From assembly GCF_003933235.1 (NCBI RefSeq), contig NZ_RWJI01000001.1, forward strand, positions 61,001-125,000: a DNA stretch of 64,000 nt, read 5' to 3'. A program made the position numbers and the translations under genes. This document shows, piece after piece, positions 44,473-53,703 of the stretch. Under the pieces are notes generated by a model. It searched no databases. It was not told the DNA's origin and was given only the letters and a program-made list of their open reading frames with translations. Source of the stretch: Sphingorhabdus wooponensis. Its GTDB lineage: Bacteria; Pseudomonadota; Alphaproteobacteria; Sphingomonadales; Sphingomonadaceae. The stretch's first letter is position 1, and each line of letters starts with the position of its first letter.

Positions 44473-45542
44473 AAAAACGCCCATGCAAATGCCGCTGCGG
44501 TTATAAAGGCGGTGAAGGTCGCCAGTATCACCGGAAGCAGCGCCCTCCACCCTTGGGTGAGTAATAGATCAAGCCGTGACCGCATCGCAGTAGCCGTGAC
44601 CGCAAACAACAGCATCGCTTTGGAAGCTATGAGGCCATATTCCGCGACCCATTCGGGCGCGTCAACGATGGAATTTAAGGCAACGGCAACAAAGAAGGCG
44701 ATGATGAACCATGGCAGTTTCAGTTTGGATATGAAACTTGTGGAGCGACCATCGGTTGAACCAATAGCAAGCCCGACCAAAGCGACTGCGGGTGCGAGAA
44801 GTGCAACGCGGGACAGTTTGACGATCGTCGCCGTCTCACCTGCCGATTGTGAGAAGCTGTAGCCGCCACCCAAAGATTGTGCGACATCATGCACCGCCGC
44901 GCCCATTAAGAAGCCCGCTTGTGTGTCCGTGAAATCGAGCTGCGCCGCAATGAGCGGGTAGAAGGTCATGGCGACGGCGCTTGCCAATGCAACGCCAACG
45001 AGAATGAGTGTAAACTGCGACTGATTCAGGCGCTCGCGGCCTATAACGGCGTAAATCGCCAAGGCTGCGGATGCGCCGCAAATGGCAGTCGCGCCGCCGG
45101 CTAACCAGCCAGCGTAGCGGCTTTGTCCGCCGAGGCGCGCACCTAAAAGCCCAGCACCCATGACCAAAGACATGATGCCCAGCAGTCCCAAAAATGCGAT
45201 CGCGCCCAGCCCGCCAATTTGCATCGCGGTAACTTGAGTGCCCAACAGTACGATGCCCCAGCGCAAGCAAGAAGTGCCGCAGAAATCGAGGCCTGGATGC
45301 ACCTTTTGCTCCGCCGACACAAAATTGAGCGCAAGGCCAAGCAGCAAACCTGCCAAGATTACAGGCATGCCATAATGCTCGGAAAACCAAGTCGCAGCCG
45401 CGGCAGCAACACCGACCACCGCAAGGCCTGGAAACAACGCGCTGAGCATCAGCCGCTTGGCGCGCGGGGCATTCTCCTCGGCAAGGTAGGTTTCGCCGTA
45501 CAGGTCAGCGATGTAATTCGCGTTTATGTCTTGCGGTGTCAT
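44469..45542 (-). CDS. YeiH/UPF0324 family membrane protein (putative sulfate exporter)
   Basis: A 357-residue membrane protein of about ten helices. Landmarks are LLLGLALNFVSAEQKVHPGLDFCGTSCLRWGIVLLGTQV, LAGGATAICGASAALAI and GAAVHDVAQSLGGGYSFS. The family is named putative sulfate exporter without firm proof. The ATG at 45542 has GAAGG upstream; the extension to 45647 is rejected. The 95-bp region to the divergent MFS gene is a shared promoter. The stop overlaps glpD by four bases. Confidence 0.9.
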   Translation of the reverse strand: MTPQDINANYIADLYGETYLAEENAPRAKRLMLSALFPGLAVVGVAAAAATWFSEHYGMPVILAGLLLGLALNFVSAEQKVHPGLDFCGTSCLRWGIVLLGTQVTAMQIGGLGAIAFLGLLGIMSLVMGAGLLGARLGGQSRYAGWLAGGATAICGASAALAIYAVIGRERLNQSQFTLILVGVALASAVAMTFYPLIAAQLDFTDTQAGFLMGAAVHDVAQSLGGGYSFSQSAGETATIVKLSRVALLAPAVALVGLAIGSTDGRSTSFISKLKLPWFIIAFFVAVALNSIVDAPEWVAEYGLIASKAMLLFAVTATAMRSRLDLLLTQGWRALLPVILATFTAFITAAAFAWAFL

Positions 45543-45637
45543 ATGGCCTTCTATAGGCAAGTGGACGAGGAGTTCCAGCATAAAGCGGGATGCGCAATCG
45601 ACCAATTGGGGACAATGATGCAGTGGGGGCAAGCGAC

Positions 45638-46885
45638 ATGAAGCCAATTACGCCAACGCTGCGCTGGATTTTATTTGGGCTCCTGTGTGTCGCCGGTATT
45701 TTCAATGCTATGGACCGGCCCGTTATCGCTATCTTGAAACCGGACATTTCGGCTGATCTTGGCTGGAGTGATACCGATTTTGCCAATCTCGCTTTTGTTA
45801 CGCAGGTTGCCGCGGCGCTGTCTTTTTTATTCACTGGTTGGCTCGTTGATAGAATTGGCGTGCTGCGTTCAATGATCACTGGCGTAACAACATGGAGCCT
45901 TGCCGCCATGGCGCATGGCTGGGCAATTGCTGGTTGGCATGTTGTGGCCGCGCGCATTGGCCTTGGCGCGACAGAAGCGGTGCAAACACCGCTGACCATC
46001 AAAACTGTTGCTACGCTTTTCCCGCCCGATAAGCGGTCATTTGCTTTTGGGGTAGGCACGGCGATTGCCGGTATTGGTACCATCACCATGCCATTTTTTA
46101 TCCCTGTAATTGCGGCTGTCTGGGGATGGCGCGGCGCGCTCATCTTTGGCGGGGTCGGTGGTTTTGTTACATTGGCACTGTGGCTGTGGTTCGCGCGCGG
46201 GGTAAAGTTTGATGATAAGGCGGAAGACGCCAATCGCGATTTTGCAGATGATGGTGCGCCTTATGGGCCGATATTGATGGAACGGCGCACATGGGCAATT
46301 GTGATTGCCAAAATGTTGTCTGATGCGACTTGGTGGCTCATCAATTTCTGGCTACCAGATTTTTACCGCAAGGAATTTGGTCTGACGACAAGCGAACTTG
46401 CGATTCCGCTTGCGATTGCGTTTTTCGGGTCGGGGGCTGGCGCATTGTTTGCAGGCTGGTTGTCAACGCGGCTTTTAGAGGCCGGGTGGAGCGTTAACCG
46501 CGTGCGTAAGACGATCATGTTCGGGTCGGCGGCGATTGTGGTGCCATTGCCTTTTGTTCTCACGCTGGACTCATTCTGGCCTGTGGCGATCATGATGGGT
46601 GTTGTGATGGCCGGGCATCAGGGTTTTTCGTTGTCGATATTCTCGATTATCACCGACGTCGTGCCGCGCGGCAAGGTTGGGCGCGTTACCGCCTTTGGCG
46701 CATTCATGGGCAATATGGGGGGCGCCTTGATTCAGCTGGTGACGGGCGCTGTCTTAGCCGCCGGATTGGGTTTCACACCGCTGTTTATTTTTGCGGCGGC
46801 GTCTTATTTACTCGCCTTGGGCTGGTTGCATTGGCTTCTGCCAAATATTCGGCGCGTTGAGAAAGGCGCAGAAATTCCCGCATGA
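45638..46885 (+). CDS. Major facilitator superfamily transporter
   Basis: A 415-residue, twelve-helix MFS permease. The N-terminal half has MDRPVIAILKPDISADLGWSD and FLFTGWLVDRIGVLRSM (the motif A loop, with Asp-Arg), and the C-terminal half has FAGWLSTRLLEAGWSVNRVRK as the matching loop. The MDRPVIAILKPDI start resembles the ExuT/anion:cation symporter group that takes up hexuronates and other organic acids. ATG 45638 is chosen over the extension to 45590. It is divergent from the YeiH gene. Confidence 0.9.
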   Translation: MKPITPTLRWILFGLLCVAGIFNAMDRPVIAILKPDISADLGWSDTDFANLAFVTQVAAALSFLFTGWLVDRIGVLRSMITGVTTWSLAAMAHGWAIAGWHVVAARIGLGATEAVQTPLTIKTVATLFPPDKRSFAFGVGTAIAGIGTITMPFFIPVIAAVWGWRGALIFGGVGGFVTLALWLWFARGVKFDDKAEDANRDFADDGAPYGPILMERRTWAIVIAKMLSDATWWLINFWLPDFYRKEFGLTTSELAIPLAIAFFGSGAGALFAGWLSTRLLEAGWSVNRVRKTIMFGSAAIVVPLPFVLTLDSFWPVAIMMGVVMAGHQGFSLSIFSIITDVVPRGKVGRVTAFGAFMGNMGGALIQLVTGAVLAAGLGFTPLFIFAAASYLLALGWLHWLLPNIRRVEKGAEIPA

Positions 46886-46897
46886 TAGATATGAAAC

Positions 46898-46929
46898 CTT
46901 TATGTGACGCGTCAGCGCGCCACATGAAG
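46898..46929. terminator. Hairpin between convergent MFS and glutaredoxin genes
   Basis: CTTTATGTG-A-CGCG and CGCG-C-CACATGAAG pair over 13 positions (one G-T) with one A-C mismatch and a TCAG loop. It sits between two convergent stops and most likely ends both transcripts, although T-runs are short. Confidence 0.6.
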
Positions 46930-46947
46930 TTCTAATGCATCTTAATA

Positions 46948-47274
46948 TTATACGGGCTTTGCGAGACCTTCGGTTTCTACAATTTCCTGCAATTCGCCAG
47001 CTTCGTACATTTCCATCATAATGTCGGAACCGCCCAAAAACTCACCCTTAACGTAAAGCTGCGGGATTGTAGGCCAATCGCTATAGTCCTTAATTCCTGC
47101 ACGGATTTCCATGTCTTGCAGCACATCGACGCTTTCATAAGCGACGTTGAGATGGTCAAGAATGGCTATCGCCTTGCTCGAAAAACCGCATTGCGGGAAT
47201 AATGGGCTGCCCTTCATAAACAGAACAACATCATTACCTTTGACGATCTCTTCGATCCGTTCGTGAACGCTCAT
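46948..47274 (-). CDS. grxD: Monothiol glutaredoxin Grx4 (GrxD)
   Basis: A 108-residue monothiol glutaredoxin with the CGFS active site (FPQCGFSS, Cys29), followed by WPTIPQLYVKGEFLGGSDIMMEMYEAGEL, which binds glutathione and a bridging [2Fe-2S] cluster. It acts as an Fe-S carrier and pairs with BolA proteins. The BolA homologue lies 18 bp upstream on the same strand, so the two partner proteins are made together. Confidence 0.97.
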   Translation of the reverse strand: MSVHERIEEIVKGNDVVLFMKGSPLFPQCGFSSKAIAILDHLNVAYESVDVLQDMEIRAGIKDYSDWPTIPQLYVKGEFLGGSDIMMEMYEAGELQEIVETEGLAKPV

Positions 47275-47292
47275 CTCTTATACTCCAAAATT

Positions 47293-47529
47293 CTAATTCT
47301 GAGGAATGGCTGTCGTAAGCTGCAAGGCATGCAAAACGCCGCCCATCCGTCCGCCTAACGCATCATAAACGGCTTTATGCTGCTTCACACGAGGTAACCC
47401 GCGAAAGCTCTCACTCACTACGCGTGCGGCATAATGGTTGCCGTCGCCTGCAAGGTCGGTAATTTCCACCAACGCGTCAGGCAAAGCGGCCTTAATCATG
47501 CCTTCAATTTCATCTGCCTGCATTGCCAT
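47293..47529 (-). CDS. BolA family protein
   Basis: A 78-residue BolA protein (MAMQADEIEGMIKAALPDALVEITDL, then HYAARVVSESFRGLPRVKQHKAVYDALGG). The conserved His in KQHKAVY can ligate the Fe-S cluster shared with a monothiol glutaredoxin, whose gene follows. The ATG at 47529 shares one base with the TAA stop of the DUF1476 gene; ATG 47523 is a two-residue shorter choice. Together with GrxD it likely moves clusters or senses iron. Confidence 0.95.
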   Translation of the reverse strand: MAMQADEIEGMIKAALPDALVEITDLAGDGNHYAARVVSESFRGLPRVKQHKAVYDALGGRMGGVLHALQLTTAIPQN

Positions 47530-47852
47530 TATGCTGGCTCGATAAACTGACGGCGCGCTTCGACCATCTTGTCTTCAAGTGCGGCACGGATCATGGCGTC
47601 GTCAATTTCAACACCTGCTGAGGTCAAATCACCCAACAGCTTGCGCACGACGTCTTCATCGCCCGCTTCTTCAAAGTCTGCTTGCACCACGGAAGTGGCA
47701 TAAGCTGTGGTCTCTTCTGGCGTAAGGCCCATTTTTTCAGCGGCCCACTGCCCCAGTAGCTTGTTTCGGCGGGCGGTTATCTTGAACTGCGTTTCTGCGT
47801 CATGCGCAAACTTGTTTTCAAAGGCTGTTTCGCGGTTGTCGAAACTTGTCAT
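47529..47852 (-). CDS. DUF1476 protein, ATP synthase inhibitor zeta subunit homologue
   Basis: A 107-residue helical protein. MTSFDNRETAFENKFAHDAETQFKITARRNKLLGQWAAEKMGL and VRKLLGDLTSAGVEIDDAMIRAALEDKMVEARRQF match DUF1476. In Paracoccus denitrificans this family is the zeta subunit that blocks reverse rotation of F1-ATPase through its N-terminal segment. That role is expected but not tested here. It heads an operon with BolA and GrxD, coupling an energy-saving factor to Fe-S trafficking genes, an order seen in many alphaproteobacteria. Confidence 0.93.
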   Translation of the reverse strand: MTSFDNRETAFENKFAHDAETQFKITARRNKLLGQWAAEKMGLTPEETTAYATSVVQADFEEAGDEDVVRKLLGDLTSAGVEIDDAMIRAALEDKMVEARRQFIEPA

Positions 47853-47919
47853 GTTGCAGTTCCTATCTGTTACCTGCCCAAGATAATGGCTTTGCGTCCA
47901 ATCAACAAGGCTGATGACG

Positions 47920-48915
47920 TCAAATATGCACTACCAATTTCCCTACAGCCGCGCGGTCGCCAAGTCGGGCAATCGCGGATCCAGCATAAGCCAGCACGAA
48001 AGTTTCGGAAATACGTGGCTTGATTTTGCCTGCGGCATAGAGGTCGAACAATTCCGAAATATTTGCATGGTTCTTTTGCGGCGTACGTGCGGCAAAGGCA
48101 CCCCAGAAAACACCGCAAACGTCACAGCTTTTCAGCAATGTCAGGTTCAATGGCAGCTTGGCGATACCAGCGGGGAAGCCAACGACCAAAAACTTGCCTT
48201 CCCATGCAATAGCACGGACTGCAGGCTCGCTATAGTCTCCGCCGACCGTGTCATAGATAATGTTGTAACCATCGCGGCCAGCGGCAGCCTTAAACATCTC
48301 GGCCACGGCCTTGGATTGGTCTTTATCGAAGGGCTGATGCGGGTAAACTACAACTTCATCGGCGCCAGCTTCGCGTGCTATGTCCGCTTTTGCTTCGCTG
48401 GAAACACCGGCAACGACGCGTCCGCCATAGGCCTTGGCCAATTCAATCGCCGAAATGCCGATACCGCCAGCGCCACCAAGGACAAGGACATTGTCCCCAG
48501 CCTTCATGTGACCACGATCCTTCAGCGCATGAATGGACGTACCATAAGTCATGAGCAATGACGCACCATCGTCAAAAGACATGGCGTCTGGCATTTTAAA
48601 GCAATTGAATGCTGCGACCGCGACCTTTTCGGTTAGCCCGCCATTGCCGCACAGGCCAATAACGCGGTCGCCAATGGCAAATCCGCTGACGCCATCGCCA
48701 ATCGCTTCGACGACACCCGCAATTTCACCGCCAGGGGCAAAGGGCCGTTCTGGTTTGAACTGATACAGGTCAACAATCATTAACGTGTCGGGAAAGTTGA
48801 TCGAGCACGCCCTGACCGCAACGACGACTTGGCCAGGCCCGGCGATGGGTTCAGGCAGTTCACCCATTACTAGCGTTTCGGGGCCGCCGCTGGCGGTTGA
48901 TAACAATGCGCGCAT
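47920..48915 (-). CDS. NADPH:quinone oxidoreductase (zinc-free MDR family)
   Basis: A 331-residue medium-chain reductase. The cofactor loop is VLGGAGGIGISAIELAKAYGG (AxxGxxG type) followed by SSEAKADIAREAGADEVV. There is no catalytic-zinc Cys/His pair or structural Cys4 lobe, so it belongs to the quinone reductase or crotonyl-CoA reductase-like branch. It reduces quinones or enones with NADPH. It lies nine bases downstream of leuD's neighbour region, after the LeuD stop in the same leftward direction, and may share a transcript with it. Confidence 0.92.
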   Translation of the reverse strand: MRALLSTASGGPETLVMGELPEPIAGPGQVVVAVRACSINFPDTLMIVDLYQFKPERPFAPGGEIAGVVEAIGDGVSGFAIGDRVIGLCGNGGLTEKVAVAAFNCFKMPDAMSFDDGASLLMTYGTSIHALKDRGHMKAGDNVLVLGGAGGIGISAIELAKAYGGRVVAGVSSEAKADIAREAGADEVVVYPHQPFDKDQSKAVAEMFKAAAGRDGYNIIYDTVGGDYSEPAVRAIAWEGKFLVVGFPAGIAKLPLNLTLLKSCDVCGVFWGAFAARTPQKNHANISELFDLYAAGKIKPRISETFVLAYAGSAIARLGDRAAVGKLVVHI

Positions 48916-48924
48916 TTCTCTCTC

Positions 48925-49518
48925 CTAGTTTTGGTTGGGCGACAACCAAGGCTGGCTCGCCGATAACTTGTTTTCATAAGCCGAAATGGCGTCGCTGCTT
49001 TTGAGCGTCAGGCCGATTTCATCCACGCCGTTGATCAGGCAATGTTTGCGAAAGGGGTCGATTTCAAATGCAAAACGATCCTGAAACGGCGTGGTGACGG
49101 TCTGCGTTTCAAGATCGATGTGGATCTCATCGGTCTTTGCCACCTCCATCAGGCGGTCAATGGCTTCTTGCGGCAGCACGATGGCCAATAGACCATTTTT
49201 GAACGCGTTGCCGGAGAAAATGTCTGAAAAGCTGGGTGCGATGACTGCCGAGATGCCCAGATCAGCCATAGCCCAAGCCGCATGTTCGCGGCTTGACCCG
49301 CAACCGAAATTGTCACCCGCAATCAATATGGGCGCGCCTGCATATGCGGGATCGTCAAACACATTGCCTGGCACGCTTCGCAAGGTTTGAAACGCCCCTT
49401 TTCCAAGCCCAGAGCGGCTTATGGTTTTCAGCCATGCCGCCGGAATGATAATGTCGGTGTCGACATTTTTCAGTCCAAGCGGATAGGCTTTGCCCTGAAC
49501 GCTGCTTATGGGCTGCAT
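48925..49518 (-). CDS. leuD: 3-isopropylmalate dehydratase small subunit
   Basis: A 197-residue aconitase-swivel protein. It starts [31 protein letters not shown], with the VDTDxIIPA block, then [22 protein letters not shown], the substrate-loop signature of LeuD. ATG 49518 is used; the extension to 49593 crosses the preceding small gene and is rejected. With LeuC it isomerises isopropylmalate in leucine synthesis. Usually leuD directly follows leuC; here a small membrane-protein gene lies between them. Confidence 0.97.
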   Translation of the reverse strand: MQPISSVQGKAYPLGLKNVDTDIIIPAAWLKTISRSGLGKGAFQTLRSVPGNVFDDPAYAGAPILIAGDNFGCGSSREHAAWAMADLGISAVIAPSFSDIFSGNAFKNGLLAIVLPQEAIDRLMEVAKTDEIHIDLETQTVTTPFQDRFAFEIDPFRKHCLINGVDEIGLTLKSSDAISAYENKLSASQPWLSPNQN

Positions 49519-49522
49519 GCGT

Positions 49523-49729
49523 TTAGTCCGTTTCCGTTTTTGGCCGATTTTGGCTCGTGGGCCCGGCTTTGGGTTCCGGGGACATGGGCTCAAGCTTGCC
49601 CTTTTTTTGCGTTAGGCTGCGCCGTCCGGCATATAATAATGCGGCTACTAACGCAGCTGATCCTACGGCTGCGCCAACTTTTGCTGTGGTCGACCATTTG
49701 TCGTCGCCATCGGATTTTTTATTGATCAT
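49523..49729 (-). CDS. Small predicted membrane protein between leuC and leuD
   Basis: A 68-residue protein starting at ATG 49729, preceded by GGAAGAGA. It has a short charged N-terminus ([12 protein letters not shown]), one hydrophobic segment ([18 protein letters not shown], about 18-35) followed by RR, and a hydrophilic, Lys/Pro-rich tail. This is a single-pass topology with the tail probably cytoplasmic by the positive-inside rule. No family is recognised. It ends four bases before the leuD start and begins 117 bp after the leuC stop, so it shares the leu transcript. Confidence 0.7.
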   Translation of the reverse strand: MINKKSDGDDKWSTTAKVGAAVGSAALVAALLYAGRRSLTQKKGKLEPMSPEPKAGPTSQNRPKTETD

Positions 49730-49846
49730 ATATCTCTTCCTTGATGGGCTAAACCTTAGCTTTGGCTTCTGTAACAAGTAAAGAGAATAGCTTATTTTTG
49801 CGCAAGGTTGAACCTGCAACCGCAACGGCAAATTGTGGCATTTTTA

Positions 49847-51277
49847 TCAGTCCATCAATGTACGGACATCGGTCAGCCTTCCAGTCACCGCTGCGGCGGC
49901 CGCCATAGCCGGGCTGACCAAATGCGTGCGCGCGCCGGGTCCTTGCCGCCCGACAAAGTTGCGATTGCTCGTCGATGCACAGCGCTCGCCAGCTGGCACC
50001 TTGTCCGGGTTCATGCCCAAGCAGGCCGAACAACCCGGTTCACGCCATTCAAGACCTGCCTCGATGAAGATCCGATCAAGCCCTTCGGCCTCCGCCATTT
50101 GCTTCACAAGGCCGCTGCCAGGCACGACGATTGCCCATTTGATATTATCCGCCTTTTTGCGGCCTTTCAGCACGGCGGCAGCAGCGCGCAGATCTTCAAT
50201 ACGGCTGTTGGTGCAACTGCCGATGAAGATATTTTCAACCGATATGTCGGTCATCGGCGTGCCAGGCGTTAGTCCCATATAATCCAGTGATTTTTGGGCC
50301 GCTGCTTGCTTGGATGGATCGGCAAAGGACGACGGTTCGGGCACGACGCCTGTGATAGGCAACACGTCCTCTGGGCTCGTGCCCCAAGTGACGCTTGGCG
50401 CGATATCGGCGGCATTGATGTGAACGACCTTGTCATAAACTGCGCCTGCATCGGTCGCGAGTGAACGCCAATAAGCAACAGCTGCGTCCCATTGGCTGCC
50501 TTTGGGCGCCATTGGGCGGCCCTTGAGATAGGCAAAGGTCACATCGTCTGGCGCGACGAGACCGGCGCGCGCGCCATGTTCGATTGCCATGTTAGAAATG
50601 GTCAAGCGGCCTTCAATACTTAGCGCGCGAATGACGGACCCTGTATATTCGATAACATGGCCCGTCCCACCAGATGCGCCGAGTACGCCTGTGATATGTA
50701 AAACAACGTCCTTTGCCGAAACGCCGGGGGCAAGTTCGCCCTCAACACGGACTTCCATCGACTTGGACTGGCTGAGCTGAAGTGTTTGGGTAGCCAAAAC
50801 ATGCTCGACCTCTGACGTACCAATGCCAAAGGCCAAAGCGCCCAAACCGCCATGGCAGGCGGTATGGCTGTCGCCGCAGACGATAGTGGTTCCGGGAAGC
50901 GAGAAGCCTTGTTCAGGTCCGACGACATGGACTATGCCCTGCTTAACATCGGTGGCGTCAATATACGTAATGCCAAACTCTGGCGCGTTACGTTCCAGTG
51001 CTTCCAATTGCTGTGCGCTTTCGGGGTCAGCAATCGGGATATTATTCCCGTTGCCGTCCAAGCGTGCCGTAGTTGGAAGATTGTGGTCCGGCACGGCCAA
51101 AGTCAGGTCTGGTCGCCTTACACGGCGTCCGGCAACGCGCAGGCCTTCAAAAGCCTGTGGACTCGTGACCTCGTGAACCAAATGGCGATCAATGAAGATC
51201 AGGCATGTTCCGTCGCTGCGTTGCTCCACGACATGGGCATTCCAGATTTTTTCGTACAGTGTTTGCGGTGCTGACAT
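49847..51277 (-). CDS. leuC: 3-isopropylmalate dehydratase large subunit
   Basis: A 476-residue aconitase-type subunit holding the [4Fe-4S] cluster. Cluster Cys are in [13 protein letters not shown] and [11 protein letters not shown] (CxxC). [20 protein letters not shown]-type segment VPDHNLPT, and [32 protein letters not shown] are typical. It works with LeuD. It is divergent from crtZ, with a 94-bp intergenic region; no leucine-rich leader peptide is seen there. Confidence 0.98.
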   Translation of the reverse strand: MSAPQTLYEKIWNAHVVEQRSDGTCLIFIDRHLVHEVTSPQAFEGLRVAGRRVRRPDLTLAVPDHNLPTTARLDGNGNNIPIADPESAQQLEALERNAPEFGITYIDATDVKQGIVHVVGPEQGFSLPGTTIVCGDSHTACHGGLGALAFGIGTSEVEHVLATQTLQLSQSKSMEVRVEGELAPGVSAKDVVLHITGVLGASGGTGHVIEYTGSVIRALSIEGRLTISNMAIEHGARAGLVAPDDVTFAYLKGRPMAPKGSQWDAAVAYWRSLATDAGAVYDKVVHINAADIAPSVTWGTSPEDVLPITGVVPEPSSFADPSKQAAAQKSLDYMGLTPGTPMTDISVENIFIGSCTNSRIEDLRAAAAVLKGRKKADNIKWAIVVPGSGLVKQMAEAEGLDRIFIEAGLEWREPGCSACLGMNPDKVPAGERCASTSNRNFVGRQGPGARTHLVSPAMAAAAAVTGRLTDVRTLMD

Positions 51278-51337
51278 AATAAAAATGCCATAGAAGCGAT
51301 TGCAGCGAAATCAAGTGAGGCGGCGCTGCTTGCACTT

Positions 51338-51354
51338 CAAAGTTACAAACTTTG
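51338..51354. promoter_or_regulatory. 17-bp palindrome upstream of crtZ
   Basis: CAAAGTT-ACA-AACTTTG is a perfect inverted repeat with seven-base arms, 17 bases before the crtZ ATG. Its place and size would suit a dimeric repressor of crtZ, but one copy alone is weak evidence. Confidence 0.4.
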
Positions 51355-51371
51355 CGTCTATTGGATGGAAT

Positions 51372-51887
51372 ATGAGCATAATCAGCATCATTCTTATCGT
51401 GATTGCGACAGTCTTAGTCATGGAATGGGTGGCGTGGTCCAGCCACAAATATATCATGCACGGCTGGGGCTGGGGTTGGCACCGCGACCATCATGAACCG
51501 CATGACAATGCGCTGGAGAAGAATGATCTTTACGGCATTGTGGGTGCAGTCACCAGCATCTCGCTGTTCGCGATCGGCAGCCCTTTCGTACTCGGCAATG
51601 ACGCTTGGGAACCTGCGACATGGATTGGTCTTGGTGTCATGATTTACGGCATCATCTATACTGTCGTGCATGACGGCCTCGTACATCAGCGCTATTTCAA
51701 ATATGTCCCACGCAGTGGCTATGCAAAGCGGTTGGTGCAGGCGCATAAATTGCACCACGCTACCATTGGCAAGGAAGGCGGTGTAAGCTTTGGCTTTGTA
51801 TTCGCGCGTGACCCGGCCAAGTTAAAGGCTGATCTTAAAAAACAACGCGAAGCTGGCATCGCGATTGTCCGCGACGCCGCTATTTAA
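51372..51887 (+). CDS. crtZ: Beta-carotene 3-hydroxylase CrtZ
   Basis: A 171-residue di-iron membrane hydroxylase that converts beta-carotene to zeaxanthin (or canthaxanthin to astaxanthin). The histidine clusters are HKYIMHGWGWGWHRDHHEPH, HDGLVHQRYF and HKLHHATIG, matching the CrtZ set. About four helices, with a first one at 3-18. ATG 51372 is chosen; the extension to 51300 has no family match. It stands alone, far from any other crt gene in this window. Its stop overlaps that of convergent YbaN by four bases. Confidence 0.96.
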   Translation: MSIISIILIVIATVLVMEWVAWSSHKYIMHGWGWGWHRDHHEPHDNALEKNDLYGIVGAVTSISLFAIGSPFVLGNDAWEPATWIGLGVMIYGIIYTVVHDGLVHQRYFKYVPRSGYAKRLVQAHKLHHATIGKEGGVSFGFVFARDPAKLKADLKKQREAGIAIVRDAAI

Positions 51888-52240
51888 TCTTCGGGTTTAA
51901 GCCAGATCCAGCTTAGGCAAACCCCAGCAACGCCTAATGGCAAAAGCGACCATGGCAAGGCCAAAGCTGTAAAGCCAATGGCGATGCTGACACCAAATGC
52001 GATCGTTGCCGACCATTTTCCGCGCCGGCTAATGGCGCCCTTGTCCCGCCATGCTACGAGATGCACGCCAAATTTCGGGTGATTCAAAAGCCGCGCTTCA
52101 AGCGCCGGGCTGCTGCGCGCGAAACAGAAGGCGGCCAATATCATGAACGGCACCGTCGGCAGGAGGGGCAGAGCAATGCCCGCTGTGCCCAAGGCCAGAG
52201 CCAGCAAGCCAGCCCACAGATACAGCTGCTGCTTTATCAA
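51884..52240 (-). CDS. YbaN/DUF454 family inner-membrane protein
   Basis: A 118-residue membrane protein with three or four helices: YLWAGLLALALGTAGIALPLLPTVPFMILAAFCFARSS is the DUF454 signature, followed by HPKFGVHLVAWRDKGAISRRGKW. The function is unknown. It starts with TTG 52240, which overlaps the upstream aldehyde dehydrogenase stop as TTGA, so translation depends on that gene. Confidence 0.9.
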   Translation of the reverse strand: MIKQQLYLWAGLLALALGTAGIALPLLPTVPFMILAAFCFARSSPALEARLLNHPKFGVHLVAWRDKGAISRRGKWSATIAFGVSIAIGFTALALPWSLLPLGVAGVCLSWIWLKPED

Positions 52241-53664
52241 TATTGGTGAACTGCCTTGGTCACATAATAGCTATCAAGCCCTTCGGGACCGCCCTCGCTG
52301 CCAAAGCCGGATTCCTTGACACCGCCAAAGGGCGCATCAGGCATCGAGATGACAAAGCTGTTGAGGCCAACCATCCCTGTATCGAGCGCGTCGGCAACCA
52401 GATTTGCCTGACGCGCGTTCTCGGTGAAGGCATAAGCAGCAAGGCCGAAGGGCAGGCGGTTTGCCTGTTCAATGGCTTCGTCAAAGGTCTTGAAAGGCCG
52501 CATCAATGCAACCGGACCAAAGGGTTCGTCGTCCATAACCTTGGCTGACATAGGCACATCGGACAGCACCGTTGGCGTAAAGAAAAAGCCATGATTTCCC
52601 CGCGACCCACCGGTGAGCAAATTGGCACCCTTTGACGTCGCATCTTCAACCAAGTCCGCAATGGCTGAAGGTCGCCGTGCGTTGGCCAATGGACCCATGA
52701 TCGTTCCAGCCTCGAGGCCATTGCCTACCTTAATCTGTTTCGTATGCGCGGCAAAGCCAGCGACGAAGCGGTCATATACGCCCTCTTGCACATAGAAACG
52801 TGTGGGCGAAATACACACTTGGCCCGCGTTGCGGAATTTGGTGGTGGCCGACAAGTTGATCGCTTTTTCCAAGTCGCAATCGTCGAAAATCAGCACGGGC
52901 GCATGCCCGCCCAGCTCCATAGTGGTTCGTTTCACGCCGTCGGCGGCAAGCTTAAGCAGATGTTTGCCAACTGGCACCGATCCTGTGAAGCTCACCTTGC
53001 GGATGATGGGGGACGCGATCAAATGGCGGCTGACCATATCGGGCACGCCGTAGACCAATTGCGCTACATTACCGGGCACACCGCCATCGATGACACATTG
53101 CATGATGGCGCTCGTGCTTGCGGGTGTTTCTTCCGGCGGCTTTGCGATGATCGAGCATCCTGCTGCCAAAGCAGCCGCCATTTTCTTGCACATTAGGTTC
53201 ACCGGGAAATTCCATGGTGAAAATGCGGCCACCGGCCCAACCGGTTGCTTCAGTACCACCGCCCGCTGACCCGTTGGTCGTACCAACACCCGGCCATAGC
53301 TGCGCTTAGCTTCCTCTGCGAAATAATCGAACTGCGCGGCACAGGAAAGCACTTCGGTGCGTGCCTCGGCGAGTGGTTTGCCTTGTTCGGTGGTGAGCAG
53401 GACAGCGATTGTTTCGGCGCGTTCGCGAATATGGTCAGCGACCTTATGCAATATCGCCGCGCGGGCATTAACGTCTACCGTGCGCCATTGGGCAAAACCC
53501 TTGGCAGTTGCCGCCAATGCCTCATCAAGGTCAGCAACCGTCGCCAACGGCAATTCTGCTAGCGTCTCTCCCGTGGCCGGATTGATTACAGAATGCGTGT
53601 CGCGGCCTTCGCCTGTGCGCCAGCTGCCGTCAATATATAGACCCAAATCAGTGGTATAGCTCAT
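52237..53664 (-). CDS. NAD(P)-dependent succinate-semialdehyde dehydrogenase-type enzyme
   Basis: A 475-residue ALDH of the GabD/SSADH group. It has FSPWNFPVNLMCKKMAAALAAGCSIIAKPPEETPAS, VSFTGSVPVGKHL, TMELGGHAPVLIFDDCDLEKAI (Glu) and FRNAGQVCISPTRFYV (catalytic Cys). The C-terminal GLNSFVISMPDAPFGGVKESGFGSEGGPEGLDSYYVTK matches succinate-semialdehyde and related dehydrogenases. An amino-acid permease gene lies 39 bp upstream on the same strand, so uptake and breakdown of a gamma-amino acid or similar compound is possible, though no transaminase is present. Confidence 0.93.
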   Translation of the reverse strand: MSYTTDLGLYIDGSWRTGEGRDTHSVINPATGETLAELPLATVADLDEALAATAKGFAQWRTVDVNARAAILHKVADHIRERAETIAVLLTTEQGKPLAEARTEVLSCAAQFDYFAEEAKRSYGRVLVRPTGQRAVVLKQPVGPVAAFSPWNFPVNLMCKKMAAALAAGCSIIAKPPEETPASTSAIMQCVIDGGVPGNVAQLVYGVPDMVSRHLIASPIIRKVSFTGSVPVGKHLLKLAADGVKRTTMELGGHAPVLIFDDCDLEKAINLSATTKFRNAGQVCISPTRFYVQEGVYDRFVAGFAAHTKQIKVGNGLEAGTIMGPLANARRPSAIADLVEDATSKGANLLTGGSRGNHGFFFTPTVLSDVPMSAKVMDDEPFGPVALMRPFKTFDEAIEQANRLPFGLAAYAFTENARQANLVADALDTGMVGLNSFVISMPDAPFGGVKESGFGSEGGPEGLDSYYVTKAVHQY

Positions 53665-53703
53665 CGGTTTTCCTGCAAATCTAATCTGACTTGCTTGTAG
53701 GCG

